A stretch of 64,000 nucleotides of DNA from Chitinimonas arctica (GTDB taxonomy: Bacteria; Pseudomonadota; Gammaproteobacteria; Burkholderiales; Chitinimonadaceae): the NCBI RefSeq assembly GCF_007431345.1, contig NZ_CP041730.1, positions 186,001 through 250,000 on the forward strand, in the 5' to 3' direction. The translations under genes and the position numbers were made by a program. This document shows positions 47,889-56,918 of the stretch, one piece after another. Below the pieces are notes generated by a model. The model made no database searches, was not told where the DNA came from, and saw nothing but the letters and a program-made list of their open reading frames with translations. Each line of letters starts with the position of its first letter. The stretch's first letter is position 1.

Positions 47889-50756
47889 ATGAACGCAGCA
47901 CCACCCAGCGCGCTTGCCTCCAGCGCCGCCATTCTCGACATGCCGCTGGTCCTGCGTGAAGGCTTGCCGATGGCGGCTTATGCCTGCGATGCCGATGGCC
48001 GTATCCGTTGGTTCAACCGGCGGGCGGCGTCACTATGGGGTCGCGAACCGCTGATACAGGATGGCCGCGAACTGTATTGCGGTGCCTATCAGCTGCTCGA
48101 CCTTGACGGCAGCTCCTTCGCGCATGACAAACAGCCCATGGCGCAGGTCTTGCGCACCGGCACGGGCAACCATGAGCAGGAAGTCATCGTACAAAGGCAG
48201 GACGGTACGCGTGCAGTGGCGCTATTGCAGATCGAGCCGGTATTCGACGAAGGCCAGGTACTGATCGGCGCGATCTGCTGCTGTACCGAAACCACCGCGC
48301 GCTACCAGACCTTGCAGGCCCTGCATGAAAACCAGCGCACGCCCAGCGAATTGCTGCAAGCGCTGCCGGCAGCCATCTATACCACCGACGCCAAAGGCTA
48401 TATCACCTCCTTCAACGCAGCGGCCGTGGCGCTGTGGGGCTGGGAACCGGTCATCGGCAGCAGCCAGTGGTGCGGCGCCTGGCGGCTGCTATGGCCGGAC
48501 GGCACCCACTTGCCCCATGAAGAGTGCCCGATGGCCATCACCCTGAAGGAGGGTCGCCCGCTACGCGGCATCGAAGCAATGGCCGAGCGCCGGGACGGTA
48601 GCCGCGTACCCTTTCTGGCCTACCCTTCGCCGATTTGGGATGAGCACGGCACCCTGATCGGTGCGGTCAATATGCTGGTGGACTACACCGCGCAGAAGCA
48701 CTCCGAAAGGCGCCTGCGCGACGAAGCGAATATCAATGAAACGCTCAGCCATATCAGCGAGATGCTGGTCACCGAACTGGCCTTGCCCAAGATCGCGCAG
48801 TTGGTGACCGATGGCGCGACCAAGCTGATAGCCGCGCAATTCGGCGCCTTCTTCTACAACGCCCAGGATGGCCAGGGCGAGCGCTATATGATGTACGCCA
48901 TCTCCGGCGAGGTGCATGAGGTCGCCTCGCCCTTCACCGTCGCGCCCGACACGGACATGCTGCGCCGCCTTTTCCAGGGCCATGGCGCGGTGCGGGTGGA
49001 CGATCTGACCCAGGTACCCGGTTACAAGGAAAGCGTACTGGGCCACGCCGCCCAAACGATCAAAAGCCACCTGGCGGTGCCGGTAATTTCCAATAGCGGA
49101 GAATTCCTCGGCGCACTGCTGTTCGGGCACTCGCTGGCCGGCGTATTTACCGAACGGCATGAACAGTTGATCGGCGGCGTGGCGAACCAGGCCGCCATCG
49201 CCATCGACAATGCCCGGCTCTACACCCGCCTGCAGGAAGTCGCCGAACGGCTCAGCCTGGCATTGTCGGCGGCCAAGCTCGGCGACTGGAGCTGGATGGT
49301 CGAATCCGACCTGGTGACCTTTTCCGAAAACGCCGCCAGGATATTCGGCATCACGGCCGAGCCCCTCAAGCCGTGGTCCGAGATGGTCGATATGATTCAT
49401 GCGGAAGATCGCGAGCAGGTCATCCAGGCGATTGGCCAGGCGGTCATCACCCGTCAACCCACCAGTATCGAATGCCGTATCGCACGGCCCGATGGCCGCA
49501 GCGTCTGGGTATCGGCCTGGGGGATGGCCAATAGCCACGTCGATGGCGCCAACCAGGGCCTGTTCGGCGTAATCCAGGACATCAGCGAACGCAAACAGAT
49601 GGAAGAGGAATTGCGCAAGCGGGCCAGCGCGCTGGCCGATACCGACAAGCGAAAGGATGAGTTCCTGGCAACCTTGGCGCACGAATTGCGCAACCCGCTG
49701 GCGCCGTTGCGCACCTCCCTGGAGGTGCTGCAAAGAAAGGACTGTACCGAGGCGCAATATGTGGCCGCCCGTGCGGTCATGAGCCGCCAGGTAGCGCAAA
49801 TGGCGATCTTGATCGACGAACTCCTGGATGTCTCGCGGATCTCCAGCGGCAAGGTGATATTGCGGCGGGAGAACATCGGGCTGCAGGCGATCATCGACCA
49901 CGCCCTGGAAATGACCCTCCCCTTGATCACGGAATACGGTCACCGCATCAGCGTCAATATCCCGGCGGCGCCGGTCTATCTGCATGCCGACAAGACCCGC
50001 CTGGCCCAGACCCTGTCCAACCTGCTCAACAACGCGGCCAAATATACCCCGAAGGGTGGCGATATCTGGCTGGACGCCACGGTGGACGGCCATGATATCG
50101 TGATCAATATCCGTGATAGCGGCATCGGCATCGCATCGGAGATGCTGGAACGGGTGTTCGATGTCTTTCTACAGATCGATCGCAATTTCGAGCAGGCGGA
50201 AGGCGGCCTGGGCATCGGCCTGTCCCTGGCAAAACGCCTCACCGCGCTGCATGGCGGCAGTTTGACCGCCCATAGCGAAGGGCTGGGCAAAGGCAGTCTA
50301 TTCACGCTGCGCTTACCCCTGTTGGCAAACCTGGAGGCACCGATGCACGACACCTTGCCGATATCGGCCGAGCACGGCGCGAGTACGGCGCGCCGCATCC
50401 TGGTCGTGGACGACAATGTCGATTGCCTGGAAAGCATGGCCATGCTGCTCGAACTGGAAGGCCACGAAGTCTTGCGGGCCCAGGATGGTTTGGATGCCTA
50501 CCGGATCGCCATGCAGAAACGTCCCGACATCGTATTCATGGATATTGGCTTGCCCAAGCTCAATGGCTACGAAACCGCGCAAAAGCTAAGGGAAGATTAC
50601 GGCTCGCAAGCGCTTACCCTGGTGGCGATCAGCGGCTGGGGGCAGGACAAGGATAGGACCTTGTCCTTGCAGGCGGGCTTCGATTTCCACTTGGTCAAGC
50701 CGGTGGATTTTTCGGCGCTTACCATGGTGATCAATGAAGGGCGGCCTGGTGCGTAA
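47889..50756 (+). CDS. Hybrid histidine kinase (PAS-PAS-GAF-PAS-HisKA-HATPase-REC)
   Basis: The product is 955 residues from ATG 47889. It has no membrane segment, so it is a soluble sensor. Two PAS domains (near 25-140 and 155-270), a GAF domain (280-440) and a third PAS (455-570) come first. The HisKA box AHELRNPLAP has His598, and the HATPase part ends GGLGIGLSLAKRL. A C-terminal receiver carries VVDDNVDCLES and Asp885 in FMDIGLPK. No partner regulator or Hpt gene is adjacent. PAS and GAF domains suggest sensing of a ligand, oxygen or light. The start at MNAAPPSAL was preferred over one at 47,781 that reads through weak sequence. Confidence 0.9.
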   Translation: MNAAPPSALASSAAILDMPLVLREGLPMAAYACDADGRIRWFNRRAASLWGREPLIQDGRELYCGAYQLLDLDGSSFAHDKQPMAQVLRTGTGNHEQEVIVQRQDGTRAVALLQIEPVFDEGQVLIGAICCCTETTARYQTLQALHENQRTPSELLQALPAAIYTTDAKGYITSFNAAAVALWGWEPVIGSSQWCGAWRLLWPDGTHLPHEECPMAITLKEGRPLRGIEAMAERRDGSRVPFLAYPSPIWDEHGTLIGAVNMLVDYTAQKHSERRLRDEANINETLSHISEMLVTELALPKIAQLVTDGATKLIAAQFGAFFYNAQDGQGERYMMYAISGEVHEVASPFTVAPDTDMLRRLFQGHGAVRVDDLTQVPGYKESVLGHAAQTIKSHLAVPVISNSGEFLGALLFGHSLAGVFTERHEQLIGGVANQAAIAIDNARLYTRLQEVAERLSLALSAAKLGDWSWMVESDLVTFSENAARIFGITAEPLKPWSEMVDMIHAEDREQVIQAIGQAVITRQPTSIECRIARPDGRSVWVSAWGMANSHVDGANQGLFGVIQDISERKQMEEELRKRASALADTDKRKDEFLATLAHELRNPLAPLRTSLEVLQRKDCTEAQYVAARAVMSRQVAQMAILIDELLDVSRISSGKVILRRENIGLQAIIDHALEMTLPLITEYGHRISVNIPAAPVYLHADKTRLAQTLSNLLNNAAKYTPKGGDIWLDATVDGHDIVINIRDSGIGIASEMLERVFDVFLQIDRNFEQAEGGLGIGLSLAKRLTALHGGSLTAHSEGLGKGSLFTLRLPLLANLEAPMHDTLPISAEHGASTARRILVVDDNVDCLESMAMLLELEGHEVLRAQDGLDAYRIAMQKRPDIVFMDIGLPKLNGYETAQKLREDYGSQALTLVAISGWGQDKDRTLSLQAGFDFHLVKPVDFSALTMVINEGRPGA

Positions 50757-50759
50757 ACC

Positions 50760-52160
50760 TTATTGACGCGCGCCCAGACCATCCGCCGCCAAACGCGCGC
50801 GCACAAAGGCAATATGTTCACGCAGCACATAGATCTGGTCGATAAAGGCAAGCGGCACGGTCAGTTTGTTCACACCCTGCTCGATCTCATCCAGACGGGC
50901 CAGCAGCGGACCGCGATCTTCTGGGATGGGCTGGCTGAGCAAGCCGCGCTCCAGCGCCATCAATGCGCCATACCAGGGATAGATACGCGAATGGATCCGC
51001 CAGCGGTATAGCCACGGCAACAGGCGTATAGCGGGAATCAGCAGCACCGCGATAGGCAGGACCAGGATCACGATGCGATCCAGCAAGCTGGCCAGCCAGA
51101 AAGGCAGATGACGATAGAAAAAGCCCTTGCCGAATTTGTAATAGCGGTCGGCATCGTCGCTGAGCCGGAAATCGCTGCTCTGCGCGACCGGAAACTCGCC
51201 GGCTTCCTGCAATAGGCCGCGCCTGCCGTGCACCTCGCGGGCCGCGTCTATCAACAGGTCGGACAAGGCGGGGTGCAAGCTTTCCCGTGCCAGCAGTTCC
51301 ACGTTTGGGGCGACCAGGGCGATATCCAGACTGGGAATATTGCGCGCCAGGTCGATCGCCCCCATCGGTAGGGTCAATTTACCCAGGGACGGTATGCGAC
51401 GGGTGTAGGCCTCTGCCTGGGACAAGTTCAGCAAGTGCACATCGGCGGCGAACATCAGCTTGCGCATGGTCGCCAGGCTGGCGGAGTCACCCATCAGAAA
51501 AGCTGCATCGATCTCGCCGGCCAGCAGCGCCTCAACCGCGTCTTCCGCTTCCAGGCCCCGCAACTGCGTCGTGCCCCCCTGATCGATACCGTTGGCCTTG
51601 AACAAGGCCAGGGCCAGAACACGCGCACCGCTGCCCACTCTGCCGATGGACACACGCTTGCCAGCCAGCTCGGTCAGCTTGCCTACCGTCTCCTTGCCGC
51701 GATAGAACATAAACATCGGCTGGTGCGAAATGCTGCCGAGCGAAACCAGCTGGTCGGCCTTCCCCGCCGGCGTGATCCCATCAATGACGAAGCCGAGATC
51801 GACCTTGCCGGCGCTCAGGCGATCCAGGTTCTCCAGGGATCCTTCCGATTTGAGCACCACCAGCGTGATGCCGTTACGGGCCAGGATCTTCCGGTACTTC
51901 TCCGCATGCTTATGGAAAGCACTGCCTTCCGGCCCGCTGGAAATGGTGATGGTTTTAGGCGGCGCCGGGTCGAGCAGGGTAATGACCGCGGCAATCAGCA
52001 GCACCGAGAACAGCAGGAAAGGCCCCAGGGTAACCGCCAGGTCGCGCCAGGACACCGCGCTGATACGGGCGTGGAATCGTGCCGGCAATACCTTCCTGGC
52101 GATCTTCCGGCGTATTTCCCGGCGCCGTTGCCGGCCGGTGGGAGGGGTTGTTTCCTGCAT
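50760..52160 (-). CDS. TAXI-family TRAP-type substrate-binding protein with membrane anchors
   Basis: The product is 466 residues. A basic N-terminus (RRREIRRKIARK) leads to a transmembrane helix (about 43-65). A TAXI-type solute-binding domain follows (70-340): TITISSGPEGSAFHKHAEKY, then RVSIGRVGSGARVLAL. A second hydrophobic region (near 362-390, DRIVILVLPIAVLLIPAIRLLPW) and a cytoplasmic helical tail follow. Proteins of this layout occur without TRAP permease genes and may act as sensors or in lipid or solute uptake. No permease is adjacent. It separates the hybrid kinase from the T3SS operon and may share its transcript, since it lies 41 bases downstream. Confidence 0.85.
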   Translation of the reverse strand: MQETTPPTGRQRRREIRRKIARKVLPARFHARISAVSWRDLAVTLGPFLLFSVLLIAAVITLLDPAPPKTITISSGPEGSAFHKHAEKYRKILARNGITLVVLKSEGSLENLDRLSAGKVDLGFVIDGITPAGKADQLVSLGSISHQPMFMFYRGKETVGKLTELAGKRVSIGRVGSGARVLALALFKANGIDQGGTTQLRGLEAEDAVEALLAGEIDAAFLMGDSASLATMRKLMFAADVHLLNLSQAEAYTRRIPSLGKLTLPMGAIDLARNIPSLDIALVAPNVELLARESLHPALSDLLIDAAREVHGRRGLLQEAGEFPVAQSSDFRLSDDADRYYKFGKGFFYRHLPFWLASLLDRIVILVLPIAVLLIPAIRLLPWLYRWRIHSRIYPWYGALMALERGLLSQPIPEDRGPLLARLDEIEQGVNKLTVPLAFIDQIYVLREHIAFVRARLAADGLGARQ

Positions 52161-52201
52161 GGCGGCTCCTGGCTAGCCCGAGAGTTTGCCACAGCTCGGA
52201 G

Positions 52202-52426
52202 CTAGCCCATACGGTAGCGGCGCCAGAGTGTATCGACGATATTGCGGGCCGCGAGGCAGGCGGTGTGCAGTGCCGACAATTCGCGATAGCGCTCCGGCGT
52301 GACCGGCTGGCGCAGTTGCCTGGCCAGCTCTGCCTGCCGAACGGCGAGTTGCTTGATCAACCTGGCGTGATAGCTCCCGTGCTGATCGGCCTGCAGATTG
52401 GTTTCCAGTTCGGTGATGCGTGCCAT
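52202..52426 (-). CDS. SsaE/YscE-like T3SS co-chaperone
   Basis: The product is 74 residues, mostly alpha-helical and charged (MARITELETNLQADQ, then AELARQLRQPVTPERYRELSALH). Size and helical make-up match SsaE/EscE/YscE proteins, which pair with the needle or translocator chaperones. It is placed right after sctD, as ssaE follows ssaD in SPI-2, which supports the call. Small helical proteins are hard to assign by sequence, so confidence rests on position. Confidence 0.62.
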   Translation of the reverse strand: MARITELETNLQADQHGSYHARLIKQLAVRQAELARQLRQPVTPERYRELSALHTACLAARNIVDTLWRRYRMG

Positions 52427-52459
52427 ACCCTACCCTCGCTTATAAATACCGGTACGTCC

Positions 52460-53701
52460 TTACCAGCCAAGCGGCAGGTAAACCACGCTATTGTTCGAAA
52501 GCAAGCCTATCCCCTTGTTGGAGAACGAAATGACTTCATAGCCATTGGGTAGGTAGCTACCGGCTTGCAGGCGGAGTCCGTTGGCCAATTCCAGATAGGG
52601 CGCGCCACGATTGCCGCCTATGCTTTGCGGCGGGGCGGGCAGGTATTGATTGATGTCCACGGCCGAAGGGATATTCTGGAATGCTGTCTTCAGCCTGAGG
52701 TGCGCCTGGCCATCGAACTGCCGCAAGGCCCGCTTCAAATGCGTTTCCGTCGCGGTATCGAGCGCCCCCGTGACCATCATGGTGTCGTTGAGCAAGGTGA
52801 TGCTCACCCCCTCCCCCAGTCCCTGCTCCTTCAGCCATAAGGCCAGTTGCCGCACCGCGCCATCCACGTCATTGCGCACCTCCCAGGACCGTAGGCCGCT
52901 TACCCGCCGGAGATCCTGTAGTACGCCTTCCCAACGCTCGTCCGCGCGAATCGGGCCTTCGATCTTGATCGAATCCAGGCTGTCGCCGTCCCGGACCTCG
53001 ACATCCCGATAGCCATGCAGCTGGATGATGTTGAGTGCATTGCGTATCAACTGGTCGCGGCATACGGTTTCGTTGCGGAACAGCGTGCCGCTCTGCCTCA
53101 GGGCCTGCAGCATCAGCTCCACCTGGACGGAGTCGGCACAAGGCCCGGAGATGGTCAGAACATGCTGCTGGTCCCATTTGAAGCGCAGGCTGCTTAACTC
53201 CGGGTTGCGCGGCGGCAACGCGGGCGTCGTCGTGGAATCCGCCGCGCGCGCCTGGGCCGACGGTGTGCCGTCCTGGTTAAGCAACAGATAGGAAAGCAGC
53301 AGTATGGCCGCGGTGACGCATACGATAGCCAGCGGTAGCCAGACTTGCCGCTTACCGTGCTTGCCACCCTGCCGGTTCATACGCACCGGCACCGTCAGAT
53401 TGGCCAGTTCATCCTCGACCCGGCCAAAGACCATGGCCACGCCATCCAGATCGACCGCACGGCCGAGCGGCAGGGGCTGCGCGGTATCCCATACCTCGCC
53501 GTCCACCCAGCACGGCGCGGGCGTCGCTACGACGACCCCCTCTTCGTCGATCAGCAACTGTGCCATGCCGCCGCCTTCAAGCGGCACGACGATATCCGAA
53601 TCGCTGTCGCCATCGCCGATATGTATCGTACCGGGTGGCAATTTCAGTTCGCGCCCGAGCAAGGGGCCATTCAATAGTCTCAGCTTGTACTGGAAGTTCA
53701 T
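52460..53701 (-). CDS. sctD: T3SS outer inner-membrane ring protein SctD
   Basis: The product is 413 residues, close to SsaD. The N-terminal FHA-like domain (GTIHIGDGDSDSDIVVPLEG, 20-100) is cytoplasmic. One transmembrane helix (about 120-140, WLPLAIVCVTAAILLLSYLLL in part) follows. The periplasmic part has BON-like ring-building domains, for example SVQVELMLQALRQSGTLF and RWEGVLQDLRRVSGLRSWEV. SctD forms the inner-membrane ring of the injectisome with SctJ. It is eight bases after sctC. The sequence ends VYLPLGW. Confidence 0.86.
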   Translation of the reverse strand: MNFQYKLRLLNGPLLGRELKLPPGTIHIGDGDSDSDIVVPLEGGGMAQLLIDEEGVVVATPAPCWVDGEVWDTAQPLPLGRAVDLDGVAMVFGRVEDELANLTVPVRMNRQGGKHGKRQVWLPLAIVCVTAAILLLSYLLLNQDGTPSAQARAADSTTTPALPPRNPELSSLRFKWDQQHVLTISGPCADSVQVELMLQALRQSGTLFRNETVCRDQLIRNALNIIQLHGYRDVEVRDGDSLDSIKIEGPIRADERWEGVLQDLRRVSGLRSWEVRNDVDGAVRQLALWLKEQGLGEGVSITLLNDTMMVTGALDTATETHLKRALRQFDGQAHLRLKTAFQNIPSAVDINQYLPAPPQSIGGNRGAPYLELANGLRLQAGSYLPNGYEVISFSNKGIGLLSNNSVVYLPLGW

Positions 53702-53709
53702 GAGCTCGT

Positions 53710-55197
53710 TTAGCCCTTATTGCTGACGGGCTCTGCTTTTATAAGGAACAGGCGGACAACGCGGTTGTTGGTTTTGGATCTGCTGCTGAATAACTTGCCG
53801 ATAAGGGGAAGATCGCCCAAAAACGGAATCTTGCGCTCGCCCTCTATTTGCTCGTCCTGCACAAAGCCGCCAAGCAGCAAGCTTTGGCCCGCCTTGAGCG
53901 AGGCTTGGGTCGTGATTTCGGAGTTCAGTACCTGCGGTAGCGTCTCGGCATGGCTGGTGGGCTGGCCTTGCTTGCCGTCCTGGATATTCAGCATCAGCAT
54001 CACCTGCTGCTGCCCCTCATCCTCGAACAGGCGCGGCGTTACCCGTAGCAGCGAGCCGGTGGCGATCGACTCCAGCTTGGCGACCTTTTCGCTGGTCACC
54101 TTGGTATAGAAAGTAATGTTGCGGTCCAGGATCGCCTGGACATTGTTGAGCGTGACCAGCGAAGGGCGAGACAGCACCTTTGCCTTGGAGTGCTGTTCCA
54201 GGGCGCTCAGGCGCATCATGAAATTGCCGGTATTGCTGATGACGGTCGAGAAGCCGCCGGTATCGGGCATGCCGGTATTGAATTCTATGCTTCCCTTACC
54301 CAGCTTGGCCGAGGCCGACCAATCCACGCCCAGCGCGGAGATATCGCCGGCATCGACATCGATGATGGCCACGGAGATTTCAATCAGCTTGGGTTTGAGA
54401 TCCAGTTGCGGAATCAAGTCTTCATAGAGCTTGAGGTTCGCACTATGGTCGCGCACGATGACGGCGTTCTGCCTGGTGTCCGCGGAAAAATAGGCTTGCG
54501 CCCGATCGGCCGGCACCAAGGCCTCCTTGCTGCCGTCGGGGGCCAAGCCCCTGGACTGGACCATGTCGCGCAAGACCGAAACAACGCCGGGCACGACGAC
54601 ACGCTGCCCCCGGTAGGTATATTCACCATCGCTGGCCGTGGCGTACTTGAGCGGGAATACCCGTACCGTTTCCTTGTTCTTGTCCTGGTTCAAGGCCTGT
54701 TCGTCGAGGCGCTTCGTCAGGCGGTTGACCCGTTCGACGCAGATGGGCACACCGAATACTTCCAGCGCATTGGTCGATGGTAAGGCACGCACCCGGCAAA
54801 ACCGGCTATCCAGGCGCCCATTCTGGCTCAACTCGGCCATGACCGTGCTGGCCGGCAAATAGACCGGCGTGACCAGATCGGTGCTGACTTCCTGCGCCTG
54901 ATAGACATAGACGGCTTCACCGTCGTAGTACCACGCCAATCCATACAGGCGTGCGAGCCTATCCAATACCTCGTCGGGCCCAGGCTCGTTCAGCGTGCCG
55001 ACAAAGACATTGTCGACCTTGCTGCTGACCACGACCGACAAGCCATAGTTCGAGCCCAGATCCTTGAGTAGGCTGGTAAGTTTGATACCCCGGGTGACCA
55101 GGCGATAAGGCTCGGTATTGTCGGACTGTAGAACCGGCGGCGCCGCATGCACCCATGCGTGCATCAGTAGGCCCAACACGCCCAGTGACCACCTCAT
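53710..55197 (-). CDS. sctC: T3SS outer-membrane secretin SctC
   Basis: The product is 495 residues, the length of SsaC. A signal peptide (residues 1-18, LLMHAWVHA) precedes the N-domains, in which LLKDLGSNYGLSVVVSSKVDNVFVG is the T3SS secretin signature (shown in part). The core has ISVAIIDVDAGDISALGVDW, AKVLSRPSLVTLNN and the ending KIPFLGDLPLIGKLFSSR. It forms the outer-membrane pore of the injectisome. The start overlaps the chaperone-like gene as ATGA. The short secretin without an extended C-terminal pilotin site also fits the SPI-2 branch. Confidence 0.93.
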   Translation of the reverse strand: MRWSLGVLGLLMHAWVHAAPPVLQSDNTEPYRLVTRGIKLTSLLKDLGSNYGLSVVVSSKVDNVFVGTLNEPGPDEVLDRLARLYGLAWYYDGEAVYVYQAQEVSTDLVTPVYLPASTVMAELSQNGRLDSRFCRVRALPSTNALEVFGVPICVERVNRLTKRLDEQALNQDKNKETVRVFPLKYATASDGEYTYRGQRVVVPGVVSVLRDMVQSRGLAPDGSKEALVPADRAQAYFSADTRQNAVIVRDHSANLKLYEDLIPQLDLKPKLIEISVAIIDVDAGDISALGVDWSASAKLGKGSIEFNTGMPDTGGFSTVISNTGNFMMRLSALEQHSKAKVLSRPSLVTLNNVQAILDRNITFYTKVTSEKVAKLESIATGSLLRVTPRLFEDEGQQQVMLMLNIQDGKQGQPTSHAETLPQVLNSEITTQASLKAGQSLLLGGFVQDEQIEGERKIPFLGDLPLIGKLFSSRSKTNNRVVRLFLIKAEPVSNKG

Positions 55198-55589
55198 GCC
55201 AGTCTTCCAACACCACCCACCACCGCGCGCTCTATTTTCCGCGCCGCATTATTGGCGAGAAAGTGCGCGACGGTCATCAACAGACCAAGATTGGCTTCCC
55301 ATTCAACCGGCGTCATGGCGAGCGAATAGGTTCGATACAACCACACCTTGCCGCCGTCCAGGATCAGGCAGAATTCTTCCGTGTCGTCGCCGGCGCCCAG
55401 CAGCAGGCTGGTCTTGCGCAACCATGCGTCGCTCACATTATTGACATCGATCTGTACCGCAATGCCCGCACGCTCTTCCACTATCCATATCCACCCCGCC
55501 GCGCCGGCCACATCAAGAAGGAGACGCGCACCCGAGGTTCCGGTTACCCTTACCGAGGTCAGATTGCCCAACAGTTCCAATACATCCAT
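55194..55589 (-). CDS. SsaB/SpiC-like or CesT-like T3SS chaperone
   Basis: The product is 131 residues and acidic, with alternating strands and a C-terminal helix (ANLGLLMTVAHFLANNAARK), as in class I chaperones. SpiC/SsaB of Salmonella has 127 residues, stands in the same place ahead of ssaC and has a similar end, so that is the leading reading; a chaperone for a nearby effector is the other. It is the first gene of the minus-strand T3SS operon. Sequence likeness that I can judge by eye is weak. Confidence 0.6.
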   Translation of the reverse strand: MDVLELLGNLTSVRVTGTSGARLLLDVAGAAGWIWIVEERAGIAVQIDVNNVSDAWLRKTSLLLGAGDDTEEFCLILDGGKVWLYRTYSLAMTPVEWEANLGLLMTVAHFLANNAARKIERAVVGGVGRLA

Positions 55590-55941
55590 TGCATCCTCAT
55601 CAAAAACATGACAACGGGCTCATTGTTGGTCATTTAAACTACTGGACCCATCAGGTAATCACCTGAACCAACTCGGCCAAACAGGCTCTGAGAAGCACGT
55701 CGGTGTGTTATCCCGGGTGCATGGCCAGCGGCTGATCCGCCCTGCCCCCTTACGCGCCAACCCTGGTATACAAAGGCTTCCAGCGCGTTTCCGAGGGGTT
55801 TGCGATGAATCGCGGGAGGGCTTTGTCGGCTTGCGCTTGCCTAGGCAAGGAAGCTTTAGGTAGTTTCCCGTACAGCGCGCAAAGAATAGAATAAAATAAT
55901 TCACTAATACTAAAACCGTAGCCGCCTCCGAACAGACCCAT
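55590..55941. promoter_or_regulatory. Divergent control region of the T3SS operon and the SsrB-like gene
   Basis: About 350 bases hold the starts of two divergent units. The half near the regulator gene is AT-rich (GAATAGAATAAAATAATT near 55,890) and probably holds its promoter. The half near the operon includes AAAACATGACAA near 55,600. No open frame here looks real. SPI-2 has the same divergent layout between ssrB/ssrA and ssaB. Confidence 0.5.
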
Positions 55942-56586
55942 ATGCAAATAAACCCGCAAGCGCGCGTCAACATCCTGATTGTCGAAGACCATGCCCTCCT
56001 GATCGAGGGCATTAAAAACCTGCTGGGCAATTTCCCTCAATACCATGTGGTGGGCGAGGTGGAAGATGGCCTGGATGTCTACCGCGCCTGCCAAACCCAT
56101 CACCCCGACCTGGTCTTGCTCGATCTGGGACTGCCCGGCATGGATGGCATCGACATCATTCGCCAGTTGCGGAAGCGGTGGCCGGACCTGTTGATCGTCG
56201 TGATTACCGCCAACGCCGCCGAGCACAAGGCCAGCGACGCCTTGCAGGCCGGCGCGCAGGGCTATGTCCTGAAGAAGAGTTCACAGCAGATCCTGCTTGC
56301 CGCCCTGCAGACCGTCCTGCTTGGCAAGGAATTCATCGACCCGGCGCTGAACGAATCGCAGGTGCGCAAGCAAACCGACCACGGCGAAAACACCGTGCTC
56401 ACCAGCCGGGAGCGGCAGGTGCTGAAGCTGATCGCCGAGGGCTGCCGCAACCGCGACGTCGCCGAGCATCTGTCCATCAGCCTGAAAACGGTGGAAACCC
56501 ATCGACTGAATCTGATGCGCAAACTCGATGCGCATAATTCGACGGAGCTGGTGGGGTGGGCGCAGCGGATTGGCTTGATCGAGTAA
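55942..56586 (+). CDS. SsrB-like LuxR-family response regulator
   Basis: The product is 214 residues; SsrB has 212. The receiver domain (about 9-125) has LIVEDHALLIEGIKNLL and the phospho-acceptor Asp61 in VLLDLGLPGMDG, with the Lys in YVLKKSS. The C-terminal helix-turn-helix (about 150-205) has LTSRERQVLKLIAEGCRNRD and KTVETHRLNLMRKLDAH. It should bind DNA as a dimer and control nearby genes. It diverges from the T3SS operon. The likely kinase is the hybrid sensor about 3 kb away. Orthology to SsrB is inferred from context. Confidence 0.88.
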   Translation: MQINPQARVNILIVEDHALLIEGIKNLLGNFPQYHVVGEVEDGLDVYRACQTHHPDLVLLDLGLPGMDGIDIIRQLRKRWPDLLIVVITANAAEHKASDALQAGAQGYVLKKSSQQILLAALQTVLLGKEFIDPALNESQVRKQTDHGENTVLTSRERQVLKLIAEGCRNRDVAEHLSISLKTVETHRLNLMRKLDAHNSTELVGWAQRIGLIE

Positions 56587-56918
56587 GGATGGCTGGGCCA
56601 GGGCGGCGGCGCCCGTCGAAAACGGTGCGCAGCCGCGCTGTAATTCGCCCTCCTGCAGTCCAGGCACTTATGGCCGACGAGCAATTCGATGTTCAAAGTG
56701 CTCGGGCCGGCATCCGAGAAGCAACTGGGCAGCCAGGAGAGTAGGAAAGAAGCCAGCCCACTCGATGCCATCCCGCCCGAGGCGTCGGGCAAGTTATACC
56801 AATGAGTGTTTGGGAGTGACCCATTCGTCAAGCGGCTGGCGGCATGGGTCAACGTGCTTGGTTTGGCTGGCTTTGGTTCATGAAGCCCTCACCAATTTGC
56901 CGGAAAACATAGGTAGGA
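56587..56918. other. Convergent spacer after the response regulator
   Basis: About 330 bases between two converging genes. Short frames exist, but none has a family match or a ribosome-binding site that I would trust. No T-tailed hairpin was found; a GC-rich inverted stretch lies just past the regulator stop. Confidence 0.4.

Noticed and set aside
55590..55640. AAAACATGACAA near the T3SS operon as another copy of the shared leader element
   Set aside because: It lies on the opposite strand and lacks the TTTTACAATAG block, so likeness is too short to count.
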